The position numbers were made by a program, and so were the translations under genes. From CAYPNF01 sp964411985 (GTDB lineage: Bacteria > Verrucomicrobiota > Verrucomicrobiia > Limisphaerales > J093), in assembly GCA_964411985.1 (NCBI GenBank), contig CAYPNF010000014.1:83888-147887 (forward strand): DNA of 64,000 nt, in the 5' to 3' direction. Of the stretch, positions 52,882-61,544 are shown piece by piece. Each line of letters opens with the position of its first letter. Positions within the stretch are counted from its first letter, which is position 1. The notes beneath the pieces are model-generated. The model saw nothing but the letters and a program-made list of their open reading frames with translations, was not told where the DNA came from and did no database searches.

Positions 52882-54456
52882 ATGGCACGATCCACCACGA
52901 ACAAAGACCGTCCCCAGCCGCTACTCCTTTCGCGGGGTCTTCGGATGTATCTCTATTTTACGGCCGCAGTCACTGGGGCAGCGGTGTTGATCGTGGAGAT
53001 CCTGGGGGCCAAACTGCTCTCCCCCTACGTAGGCACTTCTCACTTCGTTTGGACGGCTCAAATCGTCGTGACTTTGCTCGCGTTGGCGGCGGGGTACGCT
53101 GCAGGGGGTAAGCTGGCGGACCGCACGGAACGACTGCGGCCGCTCTATGGGTGCCTGATTGCGGCGGCGGCTTACTTGGGACTGAGCAACCTGGTGCTCG
53201 AACCCATTGCCTTCTACTGTCTGCGTTTCCAGTTGGCAGTGGGCGCTCTTTTGGCCGCCGGCCTGTTGTTTTTTGTCCCGCTTCTCCTGCTGGCGATGAC
53301 TGGCCCATTTTTCATTCGCCGGTTGACCTCCAGCGTGGACGAAGTTGGCTCAAACGCCGGTCGGGTCAGTTCCATCAGCACCTTGGGGAGTGTAGCTGGG
53401 GCTGTGCTCATTGGGTATGTGCTGATCCCGCTGCTTCCCAATCCCACTACGTTACTCCTCACTGCTGGTTGCCTTGTGCTGGTGGCGGTTGGCTACTTTG
53501 TGGTGTGGGACCGGAGTGGTTCTGCTGGGCCCGGGGTTCTGGGCCTGCTTGGTTTGGGCCTGGGTGCCATGGGAGCCATCCAACCATGGTTGCGAGTGCC
53601 CACCGATCTCGTGGAACTGGAGCGGGGTAATTCCAATTTCGGGATGCTTCAGGTGGTGGAAGACGTCAATCACACCCGTCGGTATTATCTCAACGATTTG
53701 CTGACCCAGAATGGCTATGAGCCGTCCCAGGGCCGCAGTGCGTCGTTGTTCACTTACATGCTGCGCGACCTGGCTCGTGGCTACCGCACCAACATCCAGG
53801 ATGTCCTTTGTATTGGAGTCGGCGTGGGGATCGTACCTCGGGAATTTGCCGAGGCAGGAGCGAAGGTTCGAGCCGTCGAGATCAATCCCGCCATCGTACC
53901 CATCGCGGAAAAGTATTTTGGCTTTGACCCCTCCAAGCTGGCTTTGACCATTGGTGACGGGCGTTACTACCTTGAGAAGTCCAAGGAGAAGTTCGACGTG
54001 ATCATTTTGGATGCGTTTCTGGGGGAATCGCCGCCGTCGCACCTGATGACGAAGGAGGCTTTTGGGTCCATGAAGAGGCTGTTGAAGCCAGGAGGAGTGC
54101 TCGTGATGAATGCTTTTGGGGAGCTGGAGAAGGGTTTCACCACCGCCTCGCTCTATATCACTCTGCAGAAAGTCTTTCCCTCGGTCCGTCTTCATGCTGG
54201 AGGGAACGGCAACCTCTTCTACGCTGCCTCAGACCAGGCCAATCTCGTTTTGCAGCGTGTCCCGGATTTCAGCCAGTATCCTGCCTATCTCCAACACTTG
54301 GCGCGGCTTACCGTGGGCACAGCCTGGCAACCCGGGCCGGAAGACGGCAAAGTCCTGACCGACGCCTACAACCCCGTGGAATTCTATGATGCGGGCAACC
54401 GGGAAGCGTTCCGGAAGCGGCTAGCCAGGAGTTTTGAGCTTACGAGTGTGGAATGA
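52882..54456 (+). CDS. Membrane-bound spermidine-synthase-like protein
   Basis: The protein has 524 residues from the ATG at 52882; ATGs at 52846 and 52786 would only add a non-membrane N-terminus. Six to seven membrane helices occupy ~15-235 (ILGAKLLSPYVGTSHFVWTAQI, then LAAGYAAGGKLADR). A methyltransferase-fold domain follows with VLCIGVGVGIVPREFAEAG, AVEINPAIVPIAEKYFG and FDVIILDAFLGESPPSHLMT. These fused proteins are called MFS/spermidine synthase; most lack proof of polyamine activity. It diverges from nuoA. Confidence 0.75.
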   Translation: MARSTTNKDRPQPLLLSRGLRMYLYFTAAVTGAAVLIVEILGAKLLSPYVGTSHFVWTAQIVVTLLALAAGYAAGGKLADRTERLRPLYGCLIAAAAYLGLSNLVLEPIAFYCLRFQLAVGALLAAGLLFFVPLLLLAMTGPFFIRRLTSSVDEVGSNAGRVSSISTLGSVAGAVLIGYVLIPLLPNPTTLLLTAGCLVLVAVGYFVVWDRSGSAGPGVLGLLGLGLGAMGAIQPWLRVPTDLVELERGNSNFGMLQVVEDVNHTRRYYLNDLLTQNGYEPSQGRSASLFTYMLRDLARGYRTNIQDVLCIGVGVGIVPREFAEAGAKVRAVEINPAIVPIAEKYFGFDPSKLALTIGDGRYYLEKSKEKFDVIILDAFLGESPPSHLMTKEAFGSMKRLLKPGGVLVMNAFGELEKGFTTASLYITLQKVFPSVRLHAGGNGNLFYAASDQANLVLQRVPDFSQYPAYLQHLARLTVGTAWQPGPEDGKVLTDAYNPVEFYDAGNREAFRKRLARSFELTSVE

Positions 54457-54963
54457 GCTGGGAGTGAAGTGACTCCATGGCGCGGTGATTCAGAAAGCGC
54501 CGGGTAGGCGGTTCTGAAGAAACCCGCCGACAGAGGGGGGAAAACGCTTGTCCGGATTCATCAGGACAAAAAAATACCCCCGCCATGAATGCCGTGGTCA
54601 GAAATCCTCTGAACTACTCAGTACAAGTGGTGACCTCCACCCGGATTTCGACGTCCATTGAAGGCATGTCGGCTACCGGCAGGAAAACGGCCACCATTTT
54701 TGCTCGATTTACGGTTCGAGGACTTAGTTCATCAGCACGAGCATAGGTAGGGGTATAAATCCGTTGCTCCGATCACATTTCAAAAGATCATTCCGACCGC
54801 GTTCGCAGTCCCGTTCACCATGACTGCTTCCTACATTTCTTATCGGCTTTCTTGAGGAAAACCTCAACTCAAATAAGTGGGAAAAAGTGAGGGCGAAGCC
54901 TCCTTTTGGCTCCTTTTAGGCTACCAGCCCGGGACCCAGAAAACGGGCCGCCGGGGTCTCGTT
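54457..54963. other. 507-bp intergenic region between convergent genes; no gene seen
   Basis: No convincing reading frame, tRNA or known RNA was found here. A perfect 6-bp hairpin, TTGAGG (54852-54857) / CCTCAA (54862-54867) with loop AAAA, lies nearer the fmt end. Short GC hairpins lie just after the spermidine-synthase-like stop (a 5-bp GGAGT/ACTCC stem and a GGCGC/GCGCC stem). None has a T tract, so terminators remain unproven. The middle (~54600-54850) is lower in GC than its surroundings. Confidence 0.4.
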
Positions 54964-55941
54964 TCAGGTGGGCGTCGGCGATTCGTTGGCGGAGGACCAC
55001 CTCTCTCCCACGGTCACCTGGGTTCCTGCGAGAAACTCTGCAACCGGGAGGCGCTTTCCTCCTTCGCGCTGGAGCTCCAGCACCCGCAACAAGCCTTCAC
55101 CCGTTCCCACCACCAGGTCCAATGCACTGGTTGACACCACCACTCCGGGTGCGGCCTGGGTCCCCGCCTCGCAAGCCACCCGCCAGATTTTGAGCATTTG
55201 CCTTTTCTCACCAATCACGCGCGTGGTGAAAGCTCCTGGCCAAGGTGTGAAGGCACGCACCTGGTTGCAGATCGCCGTGGCTGGACGCTGCCAATCGATC
55301 CAACCATCCTCCTTCTCAATTTTGCGAGCATAGGTGGCTCGGGCGTGGTCCTGTGGCACGGGCACGATCCGCCCCTCCACGTATCCGGGAATGGTCTCCA
55401 CCAGCAACTCGCCTCCTACCTTGGCCAAACGGTCGTGCAAGGTTTGTCCCGTGTCCCCGGGTTCAATGGGCACCTGCCGTTGCGTAAGGATCTCGCCCGT
55501 GTCCATGCCAACGTCCATTCTCATGATCGTCACTCCGGTCACCGCCTCCCCGTGATAAAGAGCCCATTGAATGGGGGCGGCACCACGGTAAGCGGGCAGG
55601 AGGGAAGTATGAACATTGAGGCAGCCATAGCGCGGCAATTCCAAAAGCGAACGGGTCAGAATTTGGCCATAGGCAGCCACCGCGATCAGGTCCGGTCGGA
55701 AAGTACGGAGGGTTTCCAAGACACCCGGTTCGCGAGCTTTCTGCGGCTGGAGGATCGGCAATCCCAATTCCAGCGCAGCCGCTTTGACCGGAGTTGGCAA
55801 GAGTTTGAGGTCCCGTCCCTTGGGGCGGTCAGGTTGACTGACAACCGCCACCACCGTCCAGAGGGGAGAGGCAGAGAGTGCACGGAGACTATGACTGGCG
55901 AGGTCTGCCGTGCCGAAGAAAACTAACCTTAGGTTGTCCAA
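54964..55941 (-). CDS. fmt: Methionyl-tRNA formyltransferase
   Basis: The protein has 325 residues. The likely start is a TTG at 55941, because the first beta strand (NLRLVFFGTAD) begins at once and no nearby ATG exists. Motifs: NVHTSLLPAYRGAAPIQWALYHGE with the catalytic Asn-His, then MDVGMDTGEILTQ, and a C-terminal OB domain with RAFTPWPGAFTT. It formylates Met-tRNA for initiation. There is no def gene next to it. The gene ahead of it (a membrane protein) ends 8 bp before, so they share a transcript. Confidence 0.93.
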   Translation of the reverse strand: MDNLRLVFFGTADLASHSLRALSASPLWTVVAVVSQPDRPKGRDLKLLPTPVKAAALELGLPILQPQKAREPGVLETLRTFRPDLIAVAAYGQILTRSLLELPRYGCLNVHTSLLPAYRGAAPIQWALYHGEAVTGVTIMRMDVGMDTGEILTQRQVPIEPGDTGQTLHDRLAKVGGELLVETIPGYVEGRIVPVPQDHARATYARKIEKEDGWIDWQRPATAICNQVRAFTPWPGAFTTRVIGEKRQMLKIWRVACEAGTQAAPGVVVSTSALDLVVGTGEGLLRVLELQREGGKRLPVAEFLAGTQVTVGERWSSANESPTPT

Positions 55942-55949
55942 ACCTTAGC

Positions 55950-56936
55950 TTAGTTGGACTTGTCGTCCTTATGACGGATGATGATCTGGGCAATCTCGCC
56001 GAAAGTGACTTTCACCTCATTGGCGCCGCCCTGTTGCAGTTGCATGAACATCTCGTTGGCGCTGATGCGGCTAATCCGTCGGCTCAGGTACTCCTGCTTG
56101 GCTGTCTTGACCACCATGACCATGTCCTTCTCCGCTTCCGTGGGCACCACGCGGAAAAAGCCGGCGAACTGAGTTTCAATAAAGCGTCGGTTGAAGGTAT
56201 ACTCCGCGCGGTTGTAGATCTTCTTCTCCACTTTGCCCGAGGCTCCCTTGTCGTGGTGGGCTGCCACCTTGAGCCCGCCGCCCTCGGAAAGAGCTGGCTT
56301 GCCAATCCGGCGGGAGGTAGCTGCCGCTGGGCTGCCCTGGGAAGCGACTGCGGGTCCCGCTTCTCCTAAACCTTCCTCTGCCGGTCCCTGTCCTCCGCCT
56401 CCTTCATCCAATGCGGGAGAAATCAGAAAGATCAGGGGGCCCAGTACGGGAACCACCGCGGAGAGGCCGCAGACCATGGCCGCAGGCCGGTTGCGATACA
56501 GGGCCACTTCATAACCGGCCAGGAGGTTGGCCGCGTAGAGCAACCCAAGCACAATCAAACCCAGCGGGGAGGTAAAAGAGCTGAAGAAAGTGGTACGACC
56601 CGTGGGACGCTCGACCCTATTCGGAATGACCGGAACGACCGGCTTGGGCTTGGGACGGGCATCTGGAGGGATCTCGATGAAGGGCTCCACGAAGGCCTTC
56701 AGACGCGCATCCTCGGCCAGGAGTTTCAGCGAATCCTGAGTGAATTTGCTCCACGGCACCCGCTCCTTGGTGAAACCGCCGCTGTCCAATTTGAACACCA
56801 CGCCGTTGTCGTCAAAACCCGAGACACTACCCAAGTAGGCCGTGCCGTCCATGATTTTGTATTCTGCAGCCCGAGCCATATCCACGCCAGCCCAGCCCAG
56901 CAAACAAGTCAAAAGCACAATGCAAAATCTGCGCAT
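55950..56936 (-). CDS. Uncharacterised exported/membrane protein ahead of fmt
   Basis: The protein has 328 residues. A signal peptide (FCIVLLTCLLGWAGVDMARA) is followed by a small beta domain (YKIMDGTAYLGSVSGFDDNGVVFKLDSGG) resembling the SHD1-like or Sm-like domain found in Planctomycetes/Verrucomicrobia exported proteins. Then come a Pro-rich linker, two membrane helices (~118-175), a Gly/Ala/Pro linker, and a basic C-terminal domain with GFFRVVPTEAEKDMVMVVKTAK. Function not recognised. It lies in one unit with fmt. Confidence 0.6.
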   Translation of the reverse strand: MRRFCIVLLTCLLGWAGVDMARAAEYKIMDGTAYLGSVSGFDDNGVVFKLDSGGFTKERVPWSKFTQDSLKLLAEDARLKAFVEPFIEIPPDARPKPKPVVPVIPNRVERPTGRTTFFSSFTSPLGLIVLGLLYAANLLAGYEVALYRNRPAAMVCGLSAVVPVLGPLIFLISPALDEGGGGQGPAEEGLGEAGPAVASQGSPAAATSRRIGKPALSEGGGLKVAAHHDKGASGKVEKKIYNRAEYTFNRRFIETQFAGFFRVVPTEAEKDMVMVVKTAKQEYLSRRISRISANEMFMQLQQGGANEVKVTFGEIAQIIIRHKDDKSN

Positions 56937-57130
56937 GGGTTGACTTTGAAGAACATTCTGGATTTGGCCAAGGAAGAAATTCGCCAGCCTGAGTTCACCC
57001 TCGGCACGGGCTTGGGATTAGGCGGGCAACCTATGAAAAGAAGAGGAAAATATGTAGCGTCGTCAGTGCCGAGTTCGCTCTCCAACCCAGCGAGCTTGCT
57101 CTCGATTCATGCCAGCCTGGCTTCTGCTCT

Positions 57131-58567
57131 CTACCCCTGTCTGACGCTCCCGAGCGGGCCCGTTCTTCCCAGCTCTCCCGGAAGATCCTCCACCATCCAG
57201 TTTTCTTGCGATTCCTCCAGGCGGTCCGCTGCGGCGCCGTGGTGCCAGACGCCGTAGCGGAGCGCAGTTAGAGGGTCGGAAGCGAGCCGTGGTTGAGCCA
57301 ACAACCCTGCCAGGAAGCCCACCAGAACATCGCCGCTGCCGCCCTGGGCCATGGCCGGATTCCCGGAGGGGTGCACATAGATGACGCCTTCCTTGCGCCC
57401 CAACAGGGTCTGATGACCTTTCAGAACTACCCAGCAGTCTCCGAATCGTGCCGACAGCTCTCGCAAGCTTTCCTGCCTGCGGGTCTGCACCTTGGCGCTG
57501 GTCGAATTGAGCAGGTGCGCCGCTTCCCCAGGGTGTGGGGTCATCACCCTCAAAGCCCCGTTGGACACCGGCCCCGGGCTCAACCACCCCAACCCGCTCG
57601 CGTCGCAGATCACCGGCAACGGGGATTCCATCCAAAGACGGGACATTTCGACCTTCAGTTCGTTGGGCAGCGACGAGGCAGCCAGGCCAGGCCCGAAAAC
57701 GATGGCAGTGGCACGCTCCGGAATCCGCACCTCCGGGATCCAAGGCTGAACCATGACCGACTGAAGTTGGCAAGCTACCGGGACGTAAACCGACTGCGGG
57801 GTGATGAGGGTGATCAGACCCGGTTGTGCTCGTTGAGCGCCTCGTGCCGCCAACACGGCGGCCCCATGATACCCCACACTCCCGGCCACAATCGCCAGAT
57901 GTCCGAAGTTCCCCTTGTGCGCGGCGGCGGACCTTGGCGGGAGACAACTCGCAAAATCCTCGGGTAGTGACCACAGCAGCTCACCTCGCAAAGGAAACGG
58001 AGCCAAACCGATATCGGAGGCCACCTCTAGCCGCCCAACGTACTCCCACGCATCGGCACTCAGCAACCCCTGCTTGGGCGCACCCAGGGTCAACGTGACC
58101 TGCGCTCGAATTGAGGCTCCCCAAGTCCCACCCGTGTCTGCGTCCAACCCTGATGGAACGTCTATCGAGAGTACGGGAATGTGGTTAAGATTAACGGCCT
58201 CAATGATTTGGATCCACTCTGCGGAAAGGGGACGGTTCAGCCCGATCCCGAATAGGCCGTCCACAATGAGGCTCGGTCGTTCCTTGAGGGCCTGGAGGAG
58301 TTCCTGCAGCATCTGGGCCGGATCGAGCAGGTTGAGTATTACGATCTTACGACCCGGCAGACTGGGCTGGATACTGCGGGCATCGTCCCCATTGTGGCCC
58401 TTGCCTGCCAGCACCAGGACACGGTCGCCAGGGCGAGTCATCCGCATCGCCCGGGCTCCCACCACTTCCCCCACGCGGCAAATGACTTCGAGTTCTGTTT
58501 TCCCAGACTCCCAGGTCGCCTTCTCCCACGCTCGCATTTGGTCAATCGAAATCACTGGTATCGCCAT
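57131..58567 (-). CDS. nnr: Bifunctional NAD(P)H-hydrate epimerase / ADP-dependent dehydratase
   Basis: The protein has 478 residues from the ATG at 58567; the frame extends 51 bp further. The N-terminal YjeF epimerase domain has VLAGKGHNGDDAR (a variant of GxGNNGGDG) and SIDVPSGLDADTGG. The C-terminal ribokinase-like dehydratase has AAHKGNFGHLAIVAGS, MTPHPGEAAHLL and NPAMAQGGSGDVLVG. It repairs damaged NAD(P)H (the R- and S-hydrates). It diverges from nadC, an NAD-synthesis gene, 100 bp away. Confidence 0.92.
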   Translation of the reverse strand: MAIPVISIDQMRAWEKATWESGKTELEVICRVGEVVGARAMRMTRPGDRVLVLAGKGHNGDDARSIQPSLPGRKIVILNLLDPAQMLQELLQALKERPSLIVDGLFGIGLNRPLSAEWIQIIEAVNLNHIPVLSIDVPSGLDADTGGTWGASIRAQVTLTLGAPKQGLLSADAWEYVGRLEVASDIGLAPFPLRGELLWSLPEDFASCLPPRSAAAHKGNFGHLAIVAGSVGYHGAAVLAARGAQRAQPGLITLITPQSVYVPVACQLQSVMVQPWIPEVRIPERATAIVFGPGLAASSLPNELKVEMSRLWMESPLPVICDASGLGWLSPGPVSNGALRVMTPHPGEAAHLLNSTSAKVQTRRQESLRELSARFGDCWVVLKGHQTLLGRKEGVIYVHPSGNPAMAQGGSGDVLVGFLAGLLAQPRLASDPLTALRYGVWHHGAAADRLEESQENWMVEDLPGELGRTGPLGSVRQG

Positions 58568-58667
58568 AGGGTCTCCCGTGTTTTTGGCTACTGTAACGCC
58601 CCTCTCTGCCTGGCGCACTTGGAAAATTTTGCTTCATACGCCGTCTCGCTTTACTCATGCTCCCTCC

Positions 58668-59558
58668 ATGCGGAAACTGGAAACGAATGAGTGGCTGTGG
58701 CTCGTGCGTGCTGCCTTGCAGGAAGACGTGGGAACTGGCGACGTGACGACTTTGGCCACCGTTCCGGAAAAGGCCCTCGCTACGGCATGCATGGTGGCGC
58801 GGGAAGATCTGGTGGTGGCCGGAATCGAACTGGCGGAGCGAACTTTCCTTGAACTCTCCCCGGGCGTGGAACTGAATCGGATGGTGGAGGACGGAGGTCG
58901 GGCGCACCGGGGCGATGTTTTGCTGAGGGTCCACGGTCCAGCGCGAGCCTTACTGACTGGGGAACGCACCGCGCTGAACTTCGTGCAACGCCTTTCTGGG
59001 ATTGCCACCACCACCGCCCGCTACCGTGAGGCGCTTTCCGGAACCAAGGTGGAAATCCTGGACACCCGCAAAACCACGCCCGGTTGGCGTGTCCTGGAAA
59101 AACACGCCGTGGCCTGCGGCGGAGGCCGGAACCACCGAACCGGCCTTTACGACCTGATCTTGATCAAGGATAACCACCTTACCGCGCTGGCCCACGAGAA
59201 ACCCAACGCGATCGCCGCCGCAGTTCGGCGAGCACGCACCAGCTACCCTCATCTCGAGGTGGAGGTGGAAGCCGACACGCTGGACCAGGTGAGGCAAGCC
59301 GTGGAGGCTGGAGCCGACATCGTGCTCCTGGACAACATGTCCCCGGCCCAGTTGCAGGAGGCCGTGCTGCTGGTGAACGGGCGGGCCAAAACCGAAGCCA
59401 GTGGCGGGGTGAACCTCACCAATCTGAAAGCCATTGCCGAGACGGGAGTGGACTATGTCTCCGTGGGCGCCTTGACGCATTCCGCCAAATCGGCAGATAT
59501 CGCCCTTGATTTTGAACCAGACGCGTCCCCTCTCTCCGCAGGAGTCGGGACACTATGA
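58668..59558 (+). CDS. nadC: Nicotinate-nucleotide pyrophosphorylase (carboxylating)
   Basis: The protein has 296 residues. The ATG at 58668 gives the family N-terminus (TNEWLWLVRAALQEDVGTGDVTTLA); the frame runs far upstream but that part has no family match. Motifs: TGERTALNFVQRLSGIAT, LDTRKTTPGWRVLEKHAV, GGGRNHRTGLYDLILIKDNH, VEVEADTLDQV and VDYVSVGALTHS. It makes nicotinate mononucleotide from quinolinate and PRPP. It overlaps birA by 4 bp (59555-59558) and so heads a cofactor operon nadC-birA-coaX. Confidence 0.95.
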   Translation: MRKLETNEWLWLVRAALQEDVGTGDVTTLATVPEKALATACMVAREDLVVAGIELAERTFLELSPGVELNRMVEDGGRAHRGDVLLRVHGPARALLTGERTALNFVQRLSGIATTTARYREALSGTKVEILDTRKTTPGWRVLEKHAVACGGGRNHRTGLYDLILIKDNHLTALAHEKPNAIAAAVRRARTSYPHLEVEVEADTLDQVRQAVEAGADIVLLDNMSPAQLQEAVLLVNGRAKTEASGGVNLTNLKAIAETGVDYVSVGALTHSAKSADIALDFEPDASPLSAGVGTL

Positions 59559-60538
59559 CCGTCGACGCCCGCATTCTCATTGCGCTCCGTGCCGCTGGCA
59601 CAGGCTCCATCTCGGGTGCGGAGATGGCTCTCAGCCTTGGAATCAGCCGGGCGGCGGTCTGGGCACGCATCCAGGACCTTCGCAAACTGGGCTTCGATAT
59701 TTCCGCAAGCCCTCATCTTGGCTACCGGCTCCTTTCGTCGCCCGATCGTCTGCTGGCTGACGACCTATTCTCCCGTCTTGGGCTGACCCGTGTGGTTGGC
59801 CGTCAGATCCAAGTGTTCCGGGAAACGACCTCCACTAACGATATCGTGGAACGACTGGCACAGGACGGTCTCAAGGAGGGGGTGGTGGTGTTCGCCGAAG
59901 GCCAGACCAAGGGGCGGGGCAGGTTGGGACGCAATTGGCATTCGCCCGCGGGGAAGGGTCTTTGGTTTTCCGTGCTGCTGCGGCCCTCCATTCGTCCTCA
60001 GGAAGCCACCCGGATCATGGTTGGCGCCGCGACCGCGCTGGCCCGAGCCATTCGCAAAGCCACCGGGGTATCCGCCGAGATCAAATGGCCGAACGACATC
60101 CTGGTCCGCGGCCGGAAGGTGGCGGGGATGTTGATGGAGATCAGCGCCGAGTTGGATTCCATCCGGCATGTCGTGCTGGGGATCGGGATCGACGTCAACC
60201 TCGGACCGGAACATTTTTCCAGTGAATTGCGCGCTACCGCCACATCTTTGCAGATCGAGGTGGGTCGACCCATCGACCGGGCGGAGCTAGCCGCATCCAT
60301 CCTGCGAGAGTTGGATGCGGACTACACCCGGATTGTGAGCGGCCGTTTCGAGGCGGTGGTGGGGGAATGGCAGTCTCTTTGCAGCACTCTGGGCCACTTC
60401 GTTTCCATTCGCATGGGGGACCGGGTCATTCGCGGGCACGCCGATTCGCTGGATTCCGACGGCTCCCTGCTGGTGCGCACCCAGGACAGCCGGTTGGAGA
60501 AAATCACGGGTGGCGACGTCACTCTCGTCAAGAAATAG
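59555..60538 (+). CDS. birA: Biotin-[acetyl-CoA-carboxylase] ligase / biotin repressor
   Basis: The protein has 327 residues. An N-terminal winged helix (SISGAEMALSLGISRAAVWARIQDLRKLGF) makes it the bifunctional type that can bind DNA. The ligase core has TSTNDIVERLA, GQTKGRGRLGRNW (biotinyl-AMP loop), KWPNDILVRGRKVAGMLME and VLGIGIDVN. It loads biotin on the carboxylase carrier and may repress biotin genes; none is in the window. It is translationally coupled to nadC. Confidence 0.95.
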   Translation: MTVDARILIALRAAGTGSISGAEMALSLGISRAAVWARIQDLRKLGFDISASPHLGYRLLSSPDRLLADDLFSRLGLTRVVGRQIQVFRETTSTNDIVERLAQDGLKEGVVVFAEGQTKGRGRLGRNWHSPAGKGLWFSVLLRPSIRPQEATRIMVGAATALARAIRKATGVSAEIKWPNDILVRGRKVAGMLMEISAELDSIRHVVLGIGIDVNLGPEHFSSELRATATSLQIEVGRPIDRAELAASILRELDADYTRIVSGRFEAVVGEWQSLCSTLGHFVSIRMGDRVIRGHADSLDSDGSLLVRTQDSRLEKITGGDVTLVKK

Positions 60539-60551
60539 AGAAGGGGCCCCT

Positions 60552-61376
60552 ATGCCACGACGTAAACCAGATTCGGATCGCGAGAAAGCCGTGCTTCTGC
60601 TCGACATCGGCAACACCCACACCCATGCGGGGCTGGGGATGGGCGATCGGGTCTTGTGCCAGAAGGAATTTCGGACCACAGATTGGCTCGGTGGCGCTGC
60701 GGAACGGCGCCTCTTTGATCTGGCTGCACGCAAGGAAATCGCTGGGTGTGCCCTATGCAGCGTGGTTCCGGCTGCAACGCACAAAGCCCGTCCAGTCTTG
60801 CGCCGTCTGACTGGCAAAGCCCCGGTGGAAGTGGGCCCGGAGAACCTTCCTGGAATTGAAATCGATTATCCTCGCCCCAAGACCATAGGCCCCGATCGTC
60901 TGGCCAATGCCGTAGCTGCTTATGCGCAGTTCGGCGCACCGAATATCGTCGTCGACTTTGGTACCGCCGTGACCTTTGACATCCTTGATTCCCGCCACTG
61001 TTACGTGGGGGGCATCATCGCTCCGGGGCTTTCTGCGATGACGGAGTACCTGCACGAGCGCACCGCCTTGTTGCCCCGGGTGCGAATCCGCGACGTGCGG
61101 TCGGCCATCGGGAAGAGCACCGTGGAGGCGATGCTTGTCGGGGCGGTGCACGGTTACCGTGGCCTGATCCGTGGTTTGCTCGAGGAGGTTCGGCGCGAAT
61201 TGGGCGAGACCTCCATTCGGGTGGTGGCTACTGGCGGTTACGCCCAACTGATGGCCGAAGGCTTGCCCGAGATTCAGACGGTGCGGCCGGAGCTGACGCT
61301 GGAAGGAGTCCACCTCGTTTGGAAGCACGCTCGTGCTGCCAACGATCCCAGGTTGAGCCAAAGGTTCGGGCGCTGA
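60552..61376 (+). CDS. coaX: Type III pantothenate kinase
   Basis: The protein has 274 residues. The ATG at 60552 has AAGGGG upstream; an in-frame start at 60510 would overlap birA. Phosphate-binding motifs of the ASKHA fold are present: LLLDIGNTHTHAGL, IVVDFGTAVTFDIL and GGIIAPGLSAM, with the GPDRLANAVAAYAQFG block. It is the first step of coenzyme A synthesis and is typically unresponsive to CoA feedback. It starts 13 bp after birA, ending the cofactor operon. Confidence 0.95.
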   Translation: MPRRKPDSDREKAVLLLDIGNTHTHAGLGMGDRVLCQKEFRTTDWLGGAAERRLFDLAARKEIAGCALCSVVPAATHKARPVLRRLTGKAPVEVGPENLPGIEIDYPRPKTIGPDRLANAVAAYAQFGAPNIVVDFGTAVTFDILDSRHCYVGGIIAPGLSAMTEYLHERTALLPRVRIRDVRSAIGKSTVEAMLVGAVHGYRGLIRGLLEEVRRELGETSIRVVATGGYAQLMAEGLPEIQTVRPELTLEGVHLVWKHARAANDPRLSQRFGR

Positions 61377-61394
61377 TTCGGTGCGACCTTTCAC

Positions 61395-61544
61395 ATGGCG
61401 CACCGCTTGACTCACGGCCGACTCCAATGCGAAAGTCAATCGACATCACGATTATCGGCTGACCGTCTTGACGAGTACGAGGACGTCGGCGAGTACGTCA
61501 GCACCCTGACGGCCGCCGAACGACTCAGCGCGTATGAGCAGTAA
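61395..61544 (+). CDS. Possible 49-residue peptide overlapping the DUF1016 gene
   Basis: ATG at 61395 to TAA at 61542-61544, overlapping the next gene by 11 bp in another frame. The second half is acidic and regular (DRLDEYEDVGEYVSTLTAAE). It could be a small antitoxin-like partner or the tail of a decayed gene; no ribosome-binding site is clear and no family is recognised. Low confidence. Confidence 0.25.
   Translation: MAHRLTHGRLQCESQSTSRLSADRLDEYEDVGEYVSTLTAAERLSAYEQ

Noticed and set aside
57915..58667. Long upstream extension of the nadC frame
   Set aside because: It runs opposite nnr, and the NadC family N-terminus begins at 58668.
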